A stretch of DNA of 64,000 nucleotides, taken from contig CAUWCT010000002.1 of assembly GCA_963557065.1 (NCBI GenBank), positions 1 through 64,000 on the forward strand, read 5' to 3'. Positions within the stretch are counted from its first letter, which is position 1. Each line of letters opens with the position of its first letter. This stretch comes from UMGS1370 sp963557065. Lineage in GTDB: Bacteria > Bacillota > Clostridia > Lachnospirales > Lachnospiraceae. The notes beneath the pieces were generated by a model. It was not told the DNA's origin. It did not search any database and saw nothing but the letters and a program-made list of their open reading frames with translations. This document shows, in pieces, positions 1 through 8,953 of the stretch. Both the position numbers and the translations under genes were made by a program.

Positions 1-68
1 TAGCATACAGTCCTTGGAGAGGGACTATAAACACTACTACTTTATAATACGAGGAGAGTTTTTAGAAT

Positions 69-1559
69 ATGATGCAGTATATTGGCCCTGCGGCAGGGCT
101 CTTATTTACCATTGAAAATATCATTTGGATTAATCTGGGAGTTTTTATTGGCGCTGTCTTTGCAGCAATTCCCGGACTAAGTGTGATTTTATGTGTAATT
201 TTGTTTCTGCCAGTAACCTATAGCATGGGACCGATCCCGGGAATGATGTTTCTTCTTGGAATCTATTGTGCCGGCGGATATGGAGGAAGTGTATCCGCAA
301 TACTAATTAATACGCCCGGAACGCCTCATGCGGCTGCAACCATGCTGGATGGACACCCGCTTTCCCAGAAGGGGCGTACAAAAGCAGCTTTAAAAATCGC
401 CTTATATGCTTCAACTTTCGGCGGTGTCTTTTCTGCATTAATGCTGTTGTTTTTAGGACCACAAGTTGCCAAAGTTGCCGCACAGTTGGGTACTCCGGAA
501 TACTTTATGGTTTGTGTCTTTGGTTTGACCATTATTGCAGGCGTATCCGGAAAAAGTATTATAAGAGGATTGATTTCAGCATGCATTGGTTTATTTATTT
601 CGTGTATTGGCTCAGATCCAATGACTAGCTATGATCGTTTTACTTTTGGTATCAACCGGCTGTATCTGGGAATGGATCTAGCTGTTTGCTTAATTGGTTT
701 ATTTGCACTTGTTGAAATTCTTGCAAAGGCTGAAAAAAGAATTGATTCTATTAACATTAACACAGCTAAAATCAAAGATGATGGAAAAATCACAAAAGAA
801 GAGTATAAGCGTATGCTGCGTCCAACTTTGGTGTCTTCTCTAATTGGTGTTTTAGTTGGTATTATTCCTGGCACAGGAGCATCAGAAGCTTCCTGGTTCA
901 GCTATAGCCAGGCAAAAAATATGTCAAAATATCCAGAGGAATTCGGTCGTGGAAGTGTAGAAGGTATTGCAGCGGCTGAATCTGCCAATAATGCTGTCAC
1001 TGGCGCCACCCTGATTCCTCTTTTAACCCTCGGTATTCCGGGAGACGGAACAGTTGCGATTATGCTTTCTGCCCTGATGATTAATGGACTCAATCCAGGT
1101 TTGTCTTTGTTTACAACAGATGGAGACATTATGTATGCCATTATGCTGGGATTAATTCTTGTAAATTTATTTATGTTTATTCAGGGGAAATTTTTAACTA
1201 CATTATTCGCAAAAGTAGTATCTATTCCGCAGGAGATTCTGACTCCGATTATTGTCATTTTTTGTTTTGCAGGTGCTTATTCTGTAAATGAAAATTATTT
1301 CGATGTTGGAATTGCTTTGATATTTGCGGTGATTGCCTGGATTTTAAGAAAAATTGATCTTCCAGCAGTGCCAATTCTTCTTGGAATGGTATTGGGAAGT
1401 ATGACCGAAACGAATTTCCGCCGCGCTCTGCTTATTTCCAACGGAAGTCCATCCATTTTCTTCAGCAGCATATACTGCTGGATTTTTACCGCATTAATTG
1501 TATTTGCAGTTTTTACAATTATACGCAACAAACTGAAAACACAGAAAGTATCTGAGTAA
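69..1559 (+). CDS. Tripartite tricarboxylate transporter, TctA-type large membrane subunit
   Basis: Large membrane subunit of a TTT transporter, which works with a small membrane subunit (TctB) and an extracytoplasmic binding protein (TctC) to import organic anions by an ion gradient. The 496-residue product is mostly hydrophobic with about a dozen candidate membrane segments. Family signatures seen are PGLS (35-38), NTPGTP (81-86), IPGTGASEASW (from about 266) and LGIPGDG (about 321). The length fits TctA. A GAGGAGAG ribosome site at 51-58 supports the ATG at 69; the next codon is also ATG and could serve. TctB and TctC are expected to the left, outside the window. The sulfatase follows after 12 bases, which suggests the imported anion is sulfated or is related to the sulfatase product. 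The substrate cannot be read from sequence. Confidence 0.93.
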   Translation: MMQYIGPAAGLLFTIENIIWINLGVFIGAVFAAIPGLSVILCVILFLPVTYSMGPIPGMMFLLGIYCAGGYGGSVSAILINTPGTPHAAATMLDGHPLSQKGRTKAALKIALYASTFGGVFSALMLLFLGPQVAKVAAQLGTPEYFMVCVFGLTIIAGVSGKSIIRGLISACIGLFISCIGSDPMTSYDRFTFGINRLYLGMDLAVCLIGLFALVEILAKAEKRIDSININTAKIKDDGKITKEEYKRMLRPTLVSSLIGVLVGIIPGTGASEASWFSYSQAKNMSKYPEEFGRGSVEGIAAAESANNAVTGATLIPLLTLGIPGDGTVAIMLSALMINGLNPGLSLFTTDGDIMYAIMLGLILVNLFMFIQGKFLTTLFAKVVSIPQEILTPIIVIFCFAGAYSVNENYFDVGIALIFAVIAWILRKIDLPAVPILLGMVLGSMTETNFRRALLISNGSPSIFFSSIYCWIFTALIVFAVFTIIRNKLKTQKVSE

Positions 1560-1571
1560 GGAGAAAACAAC

Positions 1572-2927
1572 ATGGCCTATAATATTATTTTTTATTTTTC
1601 AGATCAGCAGCGATGGGATACTTGCGGATGCTATGGACAGCCGTTAAATATTACACCTAATTTGGACGCTCTCGCACAGGAAGGAGTAAAATTTGAAAAT
1701 GCTTTTTCTCCCCAGCCTGTCTGCGGGCCTTGTCGGGCTTTATTCCAAACTGGACGCTATGCAACAGAAACCGGCTGTTTCCGCAACAATATTATGCTTC
1801 CGTCAGGTGTAAAAACACTTGGTAGCTATATGGAAGAGGCTGGTTATGAAACTGCGTATATTGGAAAATGGCATCTTGCCAGTGATGGAGAACTAGAAAA
1901 GGCTCCAACTGTTGATCATACCATTACGGCAATTCCAAAAGAACTTCGAGGCGGATATACAGGATATTGGAGAGCTGCTGATGTATTAGAGTTTACTTCA
2001 CATGGATATGATGGATATGTATTTGATGAAAACAATAACCGGGTAGACTTTAAAGGGTATCGCGCCGACTGCATCAATGACATGGCTCTGGAATTTTTTG
2101 ATACCTATGATGGAAAAAAACCTTTTTTTATGACAGTTTCCCAGATTGAACCGCATCATCAAAATGACCACAGTCATTATGAAGGACCAGATGGCTCTAA
2201 AGAGCGTTTTGCAAATTTTGTGCTTCCTCATGATTTGGAAGTCTTAAAGGGAAATGCAGCAGAAGAGTATCCAGATTATCTGGGTCAGTGTGCGAGTCTG
2301 GATGAAAATTTAGGAAAACTTATTGTTCGTTTAAAAAAAGAAGGACTGTATAAAAATACCATTATCATCTATACTTCCGATCATGGCTCTCATTTCAAAA
2401 CGAGAAACACAGATAGCCATTTAAACGGATATGATGATTACAAGCGTACCGGACATGATGCCGCACTCCATGTACCGCTAATAATTGCAGGTGGAGCATT
2501 TACTGGAGGAATAACTGTAAAAGAACTGGTCAGTACAGAAAGTATTCCTAAAACTATTCTTTCTCTTGCGGGAGTAGAAATAGGGGATGCCATGATTGGC
2601 GAGAAACTGCTTGACGTTGTACAGAAAAAGGATCATAATAGGATAGAACAGGTATTCGCACAAATTTCAGAAAGCCGTATTGGAAGAGTAATCCGCACTC
2701 CAGAGTATCTGTATGCTGTATATGCTCCTGGAGTCAATGGAGGAGAGAAGGGAGCCTCTGATTTTTATGCGGATGACTATCTGTATGACTTAAAAAAAGA
2801 TCCCTGGCAGTTAAATAATATTGTAGAAAATCCTGACTATCAGGCAGTTAAGGAAGATTTACGCAGTCGATTGCTGAACTGGATTGAAAAAGCAGAAGAG
2901 TACAGGCCAGTAATCGCCGACAAATAA
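1572..2927 (+). CDS. Type I sulfatase (alkaline phosphatase superfamily), probably cytoplasmic
   Basis: Hydrolyses a sulfate ester using a formylglycine made from an active-site cysteine. The 451-residue product has the sulfatase core: metal ligands near D11-Q12, the CxPxR modification site C51-G-P-C-R55 followed by LFQTGR, GKWHL at about 98-102, and a metal-binding DHGSH at about 270. The cysteine-type site is what anaerobic maturases or FGE convert. There is no signal peptide or membrane segment, so it should act in the cytosol on an imported substrate, in keeping with the transporter gene just upstream. An AAGGAG ribosome site overlaps the TctA stop. No maturase gene is in this window. A phosphonate or phosphodiester hydrolase of the same superfamily is the main alternative. 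Confidence 0.9.
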   Translation: MAYNIIFYFSDQQRWDTCGCYGQPLNITPNLDALAQEGVKFENAFSPQPVCGPCRALFQTGRYATETGCFRNNIMLPSGVKTLGSYMEEAGYETAYIGKWHLASDGELEKAPTVDHTITAIPKELRGGYTGYWRAADVLEFTSHGYDGYVFDENNNRVDFKGYRADCINDMALEFFDTYDGKKPFFMTVSQIEPHHQNDHSHYEGPDGSKERFANFVLPHDLEVLKGNAAEEYPDYLGQCASLDENLGKLIVRLKKEGLYKNTIIIYTSDHGSHFKTRNTDSHLNGYDDYKRTGHDAALHVPLIIAGGAFTGGITVKELVSTESIPKTILSLAGVEIGDAMIGEKLLDVVQKKDHNRIEQVFAQISESRIGRVIRTPEYLYAVYAPGVNGGEKGASDFYADDYLYDLKKDPWQLNNIVENPDYQAVKEDLRSRLLNWIEKAEEYRPVIADK

Positions 2928-2936
2928 GGAGTTATT

Positions 2937-4058
2937 ATGACAGTTTCAGAAAAAAAGTGGGAAACCGTTTATCAGTTTCTTTTAGCCTATATAGATGAAA
3001 ATAAATTTTCCGGCAATCTGAAACTGCCTTCCGAGAACGCCATTTGCCGCAGGCTAGGCGTCAGCAGGGATACTGTGCGCTGTGCTATGACCCAACTCCA
3101 ATCAGAAGGGATGATTTACCGGGTGCAGGGCAGTGGTACCTATTTTAATAAGGATATTGCCTTATCAAGAGAGTTGGACAGCGGTTCTGCCAGAATCAAA
3201 ATCGGGCTAATTTTACAGGGACAGGATACAGATGCCAATTCCCAGTTAATCAGCGGGGTAAAAAGTGTAATTTCTCCCAGCGATGCCGATTTACGCATCT
3301 TTTTTACTGATAACCGCTTTGCCAATGAACGGCGTTGTCTCCAGACAGTGGTTCATCAAAATTTTCAGGGATTTATCATTGATGGTGTAAAAGCCAGTAT
3401 TATGAATCCCAATGAAGATTGTTATGAGCACATTTACCGGAAGCGAATCCCTATTATTTTTTACAACAATTATTACAAAAGCATGCGTTATCCCAAGGTA
3501 ATTGTAAATGACTTTTTGTGTGCAGAACGTCTGGTCAATATTTTGATTCGCGCTGGACACCGCCATATTGCCGGTATTTTTGTATACGATAATTACCAGG
3601 GAGTAGAGAAATTTCAAGGCATGTATGCGACTATGATGAGAAATGGGTTGGAATTTCGGGATGATTATGTAAAATGGGCTATCTCCAGTGAAGCCCATTC
3701 AGAAGGATTTGTCCGCTCTATTGCTCATTTTTTAAAGAGTCTTCCAAAATGTACTGCAATTGTATGCTGCAATTACATGATTTACCGTGCAGTATGTCAG
3801 GTACTGGAAAAGCAGGGGAAACAGATTCCAGAGGATTATTCGGTTGTTTGTTTTGATTATTCCTCAGATACCTGGGAACAGGAAGGAGTAACGTGTTCGG
3901 TCCATCAGGGATATCAGATTGGGTGTCAGGTTGCATCGCGTTTGATGCAGATGATTAAGCGGCATGACTGTGAAGATCATGGATATTCCCTTGCATTGCC
4001 GCCATTAATTTATACTGGCAGTACAGTGTGCAGGATTCCATCTAAAAAGAAACTATAG
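2937..4058 (+). CDS. GntR-type DNA-binding regulator with LacI-like ligand domain
   Basis: Transcription regulator of 373 residues. The N-terminal winged helix (about 8-75) has the GntR pattern LPSENAICRRLGVSRDTVR followed by a wing ending GSGTYF. From about residue 85 the rest resembles the periplasmic-binding-protein-like sensor of LacI/GalR proteins, as in AraR-type GntR regulators. It begins nine bases after the sulfatase stop with an AAGGAG ribosome site, so it is the third gene of the operon and probably controls it in response to the imported compound or a derivative. Such sensors usually bind sugars, which hints that the transported molecule could be a sulfated sugar or sugar acid; this is inference. 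Confidence 0.9.
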   Translation: MTVSEKKWETVYQFLLAYIDENKFSGNLKLPSENAICRRLGVSRDTVRCAMTQLQSEGMIYRVQGSGTYFNKDIALSRELDSGSARIKIGLILQGQDTDANSQLISGVKSVISPSDADLRIFFTDNRFANERRCLQTVVHQNFQGFIIDGVKASIMNPNEDCYEHIYRKRIPIIFYNNYYKSMRYPKVIVNDFLCAERLVNILIRAGHRHIAGIFVYDNYQGVEKFQGMYATMMRNGLEFRDDYVKWAISSEAHSEGFVRSIAHFLKSLPKCTAIVCCNYMIYRAVCQVLEKQGKQIPEDYSVVCFDYSSDTWEQEGVTCSVHQGYQIGCQVASRLMQMIKRHDCEDHGYSLALPPLIYTGSTVCRIPSKKKL

Positions 4059-4089
4059 GCAGGGAGAGTTTATATAAAACAACATAGAA

Positions 4090-4129
4090 ACACCTCCATA
4101 CACAGATAGATAGATGTGTATGGAGGTGT
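4090..4129. terminator. Long hairpin between convergent genes, probable two-way terminator
   Basis: Perfect 15-bp stem, 4090-4104 pairing with 4115-4129, with a 10-base loop. It lies 31 bases after the stop of the GntR-type gene and about 60 bases beyond the stop of the convergent LCP gene. T runs after the stem are weak on both strands, so termination efficiency is uncertain, but the place and stem strength fit a shared terminator. Confidence 0.7.
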
Positions 4130-4148
4130 GTTAATTGCGAATCGCGAT

Positions 4149-4182
4149 AACTATTCGTTAAACTATTCTTTCGCGAATAGTT
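4149..4182. repeat. Small palindromic cluster with repeated ACTATTC units
   Basis: A 9-bp inverted repeat, AACTATTCG (4149-4157) and CGAATAGTT (4174-4182), sits in a stretch that also carries three direct copies of ACTATTC (4150-4156, 4163-4169, 4189-4195, the last inside the LCP stop region) and two copies of the palindrome TCGCGA (4142-4147 and 4171-4176). It lies directly after the LCP stop codon and may be part of its terminator or a small dispersed palindromic element. Confidence 0.4.
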
Positions 4183-4188
4183 AGAATA

Positions 4189-6045
4189 CTATTCATAGGA
4201 CGGCGTATACAGCGGCACTTCTTCCGGCATTCCGGGTCCTATCGGGCCCCCGTTATTACCAGTCGATGAAGGACCTTGGGAATCAGGAGTATTCTCTCCG
4301 GATGGTTCTGTATTTGAGTGAATGATTCCCGGCGAAGAAGTTTCGGGATCTGGCAGGTTGGCTCCGGGTCCCGCCTCGGTTGATTCAGAAGGGCCAGATG
4401 GCTTTCCGGAAGGTTCATTCATTCCAGGTCCGCCCGGATTCACCTGCGGCTTGCTTTCTGCATCAGACGGTTCTGTTGGCTCGTTTTCTTCATTAGAGGA
4501 CTCATTACTTTCGATGGTCTCGGATTCCGGTTCTGAGGTTTCCGGTTCAGACTGTGTCTCGGCTTCGGAAGTTTCCGGCGCTGTTGTTTCTTCTATTGTT
4601 GGTTCCGGCACAGGCGCTGGGGTTTCCGGTACAGCAGGTTTTGTTTCAACATTATCAGAATTGCCCTGACTGTTTCCTGCTCCCTGGCTCTCTTCTCTTT
4701 TTTCGTCTGATTCATAAATAAATCCAGGGATTTCTCCTTCCTCATAAATACCGGATATTTCTGAGATTTTACTGCTGATTTTCTTTGTCTGCGAAGAAAC
4801 CCGGTAAGAAGAATCCGGTCCGTACAAAAACTGATGAAGCGCTGCTGCGTTGCTTTCCAGTGTCATTGGAATTACACAGTCTTTTTTCTCAATTCGGGCC
4901 GTTGTCTTTGCAAATGGGAATCCGGCTGTCTGGCTAATTTCATATTTACTGATATTCTTTGCCAAAGGCATAATGTCTTCAGCTCCTATACTGGTAGATA
5001 TTTGAGGAAGAACACCTGCCACAATATTGCTTAATACGGATATATCTGCCTGTTTTGCCTTTTCCAGAGCCAGCATAATCACTTTTCTCTGCCGTTCTGT
5101 ACGGTTAAAATCCGTATCCATCAGGCGCAGGCGGCAATAGGCCACAGCCTGAACTCCATCCAGGTGATTCATTCCTGCATGTTCCAGTTGATACGAACCA
5201 ATTCCGGTAGATTGTACAGTCTCCGTAATAAAGGAATTAATATAGGCAAATTCTTTGTCTGTAATCTCCAGATCAATACCGCCTAAAAGGTTAATGGCAT
5301 CCGCAACCGCTTTCCAGTTAAAGGTGGCATAATCATCGATCTGTATATCCAAATTGCGTTCAAGGGCCTCTACAGCCTGCTCATGACCGCCTAAAAAATA
5401 TGCTTCGTTAATTTTATCGAAATTTCCCTTTTCATCGATTTGAAGATACGTATCGCGGTATACGGAAACCAGCCGGATTTCATGGGTACGTTTATTAATA
5501 CTGCAAATGATTTCCACATCAGACAAAGCGCCTTTTTCCATACTTCCGCTTCTGGAATCTACGCCAAAAACCGCAATATTCCAGTATCCGTCCCGAAGTT
5601 TCCACCATCTTTGGATGAACAGAACTCCGATTATTACAGCAATGCCAAGTAAAACGCCTGTAATAATTTTGCCGGATTTCTTCCGCTTTTTAGTTTGATA
5701 GCGCTTGTTTTGCCCTCTTCTGTCCTGTCCGGCGTTTGCTTTGCTCTGACGGTTTCTGCCAGTGGAATGTGAAAAACCAGATGACTCTGAAACTGTACGC
5801 TTTTTGGCTTTTGGATTTCGCTTAGAGGCGGGGGACTGTCTGCGGCGGCGCATACGTTCTATTTCGTCCTCATACAAGTCTTCTTCCTCCTGATATCTCC
5901 CATTTCCAAAGCGGGAAGAGGACGTTCCATCTTCCCAGCCGCTGTCCGGATCATCATAAAAATACTCATCCTCGTCATAATCCAAATCCAAAATCGGCTC
6001 ATCATACTCATCGGGATAATCGTCATAATCCTTTCGGTAACTCAT
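4189..6045 (-). CDS. LytR-CpsA-Psr (LCP) family glycopolymer transferase with long acidic tails
   Basis: Membrane-anchored LCP protein; the family moves undecaprenyl-linked glycopolymers onto peptidoglycan. The 618 residues divide into a very acidic Asp/Glu/Tyr-rich cytoplasmic head (about 1-60), a basic Ser/Lys/Arg stretch (about 65-125), one membrane helix (about 127-147), an LCP catalytic domain (about 155-370) with VFGVDSR, VYRDT and DFNRTERQRK, and a Pro/Glu/Ser/Thr-rich tail of roughly 170 residues likely to cross or sit in the wall. It starts 39 bases after the NlpC/P60 gene and is probably co-transcribed with it. The surface-glycan locus at 35-51 kb could supply a substrate, but that link is not shown. 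Confidence 0.88.
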   Translation of the reverse strand: MSYRKDYDDYPDEYDEPILDLDYDEDEYFYDDPDSGWEDGTSSSRFGNGRYQEEEDLYEDEIERMRRRRQSPASKRNPKAKKRTVSESSGFSHSTGRNRQSKANAGQDRRGQNKRYQTKKRKKSGKIITGVLLGIAVIIGVLFIQRWWKLRDGYWNIAVFGVDSRSGSMEKGALSDVEIICSINKRTHEIRLVSVYRDTYLQIDEKGNFDKINEAYFLGGHEQAVEALERNLDIQIDDYATFNWKAVADAINLLGGIDLEITDKEFAYINSFITETVQSTGIGSYQLEHAGMNHLDGVQAVAYCRLRLMDTDFNRTERQRKVIMLALEKAKQADISVLSNIVAGVLPQISTSIGAEDIMPLAKNISKYEISQTAGFPFAKTTARIEKKDCVIPMTLESNAAALHQFLYGPDSSYRVSSQTKKISSKISEISGIYEEGEIPGFIYESDEKREESQGAGNSQGNSDNVETKPAVPETPAPVPEPTIEETTAPETSEAETQSEPETSEPESETIESNESSNEENEPTEPSDAESKPQVNPGGPGMNEPSGKPSGPSESTEAGPGANLPDPETSSPGIIHSNTEPSGENTPDSQGPSSTGNNGGPIGPGMPEEVPLYTPSYE

Positions 6046-6084
6046 TGTAAACTCTCCTTTGTCAAACTGCTTTTGAAAAACTGC

Positions 6085-8001
6085 CTAATCAATCAGATTG
6101 CGGTAATAAGGCCAGTCAGCAGTCATTGTTTTTACTGTAACATTGTTGACAGATGCACTGGACTCATGAATTACCTGCATCTGTCCATTGGAAGTCCATC
6201 CAAGAAACATTACCACATGGGCACCGGTTCCTGTCTTTATAATAATATCTCCAGGTTTCAGTTCCGAACGTTTGATGGGACGTCCACATAAAATCAGGCT
6301 GCTGGTGCTCTCTCCTGCAAGCCGTTCCCCGGTTACAGACCAGTAAACCCAGTTGATCCATCCAGAACAATCCAGCCCCTTTAAAATACGTCCTTTTGTA
6401 TCCGGTTCTACCGGAGTACCAAAAAAGTTCCCCTCATATCCGGAACGGGAGGCCTTTCCTCCCCAGTAATAAGGGACTTTACCTACAGAAGATAATGCAA
6501 ATTGAATGATTTCCCTTCGCTCTTTGGAGGTGTCTGCCGGAAGATTGTCCATATATGCGTCAATTTCAGCAGCAGACAATGGATTTCGCATGTTGATGGT
6601 TGAAATACTAAGTCCGTAATCTTCATACCAATCCTGAGAAATAAGGGCTTCGACCATCTTAAGACTATAGTCATCCCATCCGTCCCATCCGCCCTCCTCC
6701 ATATTTTCAGGAGCATTTCCGATTGGATCTGCGGCAACTAATCCTTTTGGATCATCAAATCCTAAAATCTGAATTGTAATATTTAAATTTACATGCCCTG
6801 GACACCTGTCATTTTTATGAACCGATTCTGTCTCTGACAGTTGTTTTTCTGCTCCCGCAGTTTCTGATAAAACTGCTTCATTGATTTCTGCAACTGTTTC
6901 TTCTTCAGAATCTTCTTCGGAAAATCCGGCTGCAGTTTCTTCTTCAAGAGACGCTTCGGCCGTATCATAAGAGGCGTTTTCAGGAGTTGCCATGGGCTCT
7001 TCTCCCGGGCCAATATTGTCCCATTGTGTAGGGTCCACTGTACTTTTCCGAATCGTTATCCCTGCAGGCGCTGCAGTCTCTCCATCTGAAACTGTTTCCA
7101 AAACGATTGCATCATTTGGCTCTGCGTAAGAACTTTCATCCGGTTCCTGTTCGTTCGTTTCCTCGGACTTTTTTTCGCTTTGTTCCGGTTCCTTTTCTGT
7201 ATTTTTTTCGGTCCCGGAAAGTTTCCCGGACGCAGCCAGTTCGCCGGCCAGCTCTTCCTCTTCTGCTTCCTGAGCCAGTTCTTCCATGGACATATCCAGA
7301 CAGCCCTGGCAGTAATATACATCGCTCATACTGTAAGAATAGCTGTGCGAATCGTTCCAGAGCCGGTTGGCATATTCTTTAAAAGCTTCTGCATCCAGCA
7401 TATCTTTCTGATATGTATAAACGCTTGCCATGGAAAGAATTTCTTTGACATTGGAATATCCGCTAATCGGATTCCCATTTCCGTTGATAAATGATACATT
7501 CACCCGTTTCCAGGTATTAATCGTCCAGGTATTGGGATCTTCGGGATCGTGGGCGCTGTCATTGGGATTATATCTGCCCTGTACAAAAGATTGAGGTTTT
7601 CCCAACTGCAAAGCCATTTTAGCAGGTTTAATGTCTGCCAAATCATAAATCGCTGCCAGCCAGTCTGAATCCCTGATGCTCAAATCCTGATATACACTTC
7701 CTGCATAACTTTGCGTTACATCTGACGAATCTGCTCCCTCTGGAAAATAATATGCCAGATTTAAAAGTGTAATAGATGGCTCATAGGCATTTGCATCCTT
7801 ATGAATCTTTTTTGGTTCCGGTTCTGTCTGTATGGTTTTGGTCTCTTCCGGCACAGAAACAGCTTCTTTTACGGGTACCTCCGGAAGAGAAATTTTAGCC
7901 GGCACATATGCGTCTGCTAAATATCCATTTACTATTCCTGCTGCAACAAAAATAGCTGCCGCTGCAGCCTGCTTTTTATTTTCTTTGTTCCAAATTATCA
8001 T
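6085..8001 (-). CDS. NlpC/P60 family cell-wall hydrolase with N-terminal membrane anchor
   Basis: Probable peptidoglycan endopeptidase. The 638-residue product has an N-terminal hydrophobic segment (about 10-30) that may be a signal anchor, a long unrecognised region containing a cysteine pair in YYCQGC, a low-complexity Glu/Thr/Ala-rich linker (roughly 240-400), and a C-terminal NlpC/P60 domain (about 510-638). Catalytic residues are visible: Cys in GLDCSGW, His in GAHVVMFLGW, and a later HESS that could give the third polar residue. It precedes the LCP gene and is likely expressed with it. The middle region is not assigned to a family. Confidence 0.85.
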   Translation of the reverse strand: MIIWNKENKKQAAAAAIFVAAGIVNGYLADAYVPAKISLPEVPVKEAVSVPEETKTIQTEPEPKKIHKDANAYEPSITLLNLAYYFPEGADSSDVTQSYAGSVYQDLSIRDSDWLAAIYDLADIKPAKMALQLGKPQSFVQGRYNPNDSAHDPEDPNTWTINTWKRVNVSFINGNGNPISGYSNVKEILSMASVYTYQKDMLDAEAFKEYANRLWNDSHSYSYSMSDVYYCQGCLDMSMEELAQEAEEEELAGELAASGKLSGTEKNTEKEPEQSEKKSEETNEQEPDESSYAEPNDAIVLETVSDGETAAPAGITIRKSTVDPTQWDNIGPGEEPMATPENASYDTAEASLEEETAAGFSEEDSEEETVAEINEAVLSETAGAEKQLSETESVHKNDRCPGHVNLNITIQILGFDDPKGLVAADPIGNAPENMEEGGWDGWDDYSLKMVEALISQDWYEDYGLSISTINMRNPLSAAEIDAYMDNLPADTSKERREIIQFALSSVGKVPYYWGGKASRSGYEGNFFGTPVEPDTKGRILKGLDCSGWINWVYWSVTGERLAGESTSSLILCGRPIKRSELKPGDIIIKTGTGAHVVMFLGWTSNGQMQVIHESSASVNNVTVKTMTADWPYYRNLID

Positions 8002-8043
8002 GGAATCCTGTAACCACCTTAATTTTATATTAAACCAGCTAAC

Positions 8044-8049
8044 AGTATA
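8044..8049 (-). promoter_or_regulatory. Probable extended -10 promoter of the NlpC/P60-LCP pair
   Basis: On the minus strand the sequence reads TGCTATACT, an extended -10 element (TGn plus TATACT) placed 43 bases before the ATG. No good -35 hexamer is seen, as is usual for extended -10 promoters. Confidence 0.4.
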
Positions 8050-8127
8050 GCACAGTCGGGAAAGGAATCCTAGAACAGAATGTTTAAATATTCTTTAAGA
8101 TTTTATAATAAAGACTGTACGGATACC

Positions 8128-8164
8128 TGCAACAAAAACAACAGCCGCAAACTATCTGCGGCTG
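8128..8164 (-). terminator. Rho-independent terminator after the cytidylate-kinase-like gene
   Basis: Minus-strand hairpin with perfect arms CAGCCGCA (8157-8164 read on minus) and TGCGGCTG (8142-8149 read on minus), a 7-base loop, then a T-rich tract TTGTTTTTGTT. It starts 26 bases after the stop codon at 8190. Confidence 0.85.
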
Positions 8165-8189
8165 CCCAAAATACGCACTCATTATCCTG

Positions 8190-8825
8190 TTAACGGTTTT
8201 TCCAGTCCTGTTTGGCCTTTGCAAAACGAATGATCATCTCAACGGTATTGTCAAAACCTAAAGCGCTGCTGTTGATACATAAATCATAGCTTCTGGCATC
8301 TGACCACTTTTTACTGGAATAGTAATTATAATAACTGGACCGCTTTTTATCTGTCTTAATCATAATATCGCGGGCCTTTGATTCCTCTACCTGATACATA
8401 TTCATCAAATGCTTGATTTTATCCGGTTCGTCTCCTGAAATAAAAACAGTTGTCACATTGGGGAAGTCTGCTAAAGCATAATCCGCACACCGCCCTACAA
8501 TAACGCAGGACTCCTCAGATGCCAGCTTTTTGATAGTATCAAACTGCGCCAAAAATACCTTGTGGTTAATCGGCATATCCATATAAGCAGATGTGGTATA
8601 TCCCAGAGAGTAAGTGTCCATTACCAGGGAATACAGAAAACTGCTGGTAGGCTTTTCATCATGAGTCTCAAAAAGTTCCTCGCACAGGCCGCTGTTTTTT
8701 GCAGCTAAAGCCAGCAGTTCCTTATCATAACATTTAATTCCCAGTTGTTTTGCAACTTCCTGACCAATCTGGCGTCCTGCACTGCCGCACTGCCGTCCGA
8801 TTGTAATTACTAAATTTCCATTCAT
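8190..8825 (-). CDS. Cytidylate-kinase-like family protein
   Basis: A 211-residue P-loop protein of the cytidylate-kinase-like family, common in Firmicutes and of poorly defined role. The N-terminus holds ITIGRQCGSAGRQIG, a nucleotide-binding loop that departs from the standard GxxGxGKS. Later SEESCVIVGRCADY fits the core kinase fold, and KTDKKRSSYYNYY fits the lid region. An upstream in-frame ATG at 8843 exists, but the GGAGAG ribosome site lies correctly only for the ATG at 8825, so I use that. It is a single-gene unit with its own promoter and terminator. True CMP kinase activity is not assured; the main housekeeping Cmk usually lies elsewhere. Confidence 0.85.
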   Translation of the reverse strand: MNGNLVITIGRQCGSAGRQIGQEVAKQLGIKCYDKELLALAAKNSGLCEELFETHDEKPTSSFLYSLVMDTYSLGYTTSAYMDMPINHKVFLAQFDTIKKLASEESCVIVGRCADYALADFPNVTTVFISGDEPDKIKHLMNMYQVEESKARDIMIKTDKKRSSYYNYYSSKKWSDARSYDLCINSSALGFDNTVEMIIRFAKAKQDWKNR

Positions 8826-8883
8826 AACCATCTCTCCTTTCACGCCATACGTTGCTGCTCATCCATAGATGTCATGTTTTATG

Positions 8884-8895
8884 ATTATAATTATA
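8884..8895 (-). promoter_or_regulatory. Tandem -10 elements of the cytidylate-kinase-like gene
   Basis: Two TATAAT hexamers in direct succession on the minus strand, about 60 bases before the chosen ATG. The matching -35 sequences are poor, so start-site choice is uncertain. Confidence 0.45.
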
Positions 8896-8953
8896 CAGCA
8901 AAACTCCCAAAAAGTACAGAAAAATAGTGAGAAAATTATTCGTTTTTATACAA

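Noticed and set aside
43..48. TATAAT before the TctA gene as its promoter
   Set aside because: Only 20 bases before the ATG, overlapping the ribosome-site region, and no -35; the gene is more likely part of an operon entering from the left.
1..68. End of a TctB gene at the left edge
   Set aside because: Several short frames reach the edge, but too few residues are visible to choose one.
4322..4669. Plus-strand open frame of about 115 residues
   Set aside because: It is antisense to the Pro/Glu/Ser-rich tail of the LCP gene; its low complexity mirrors that tail.
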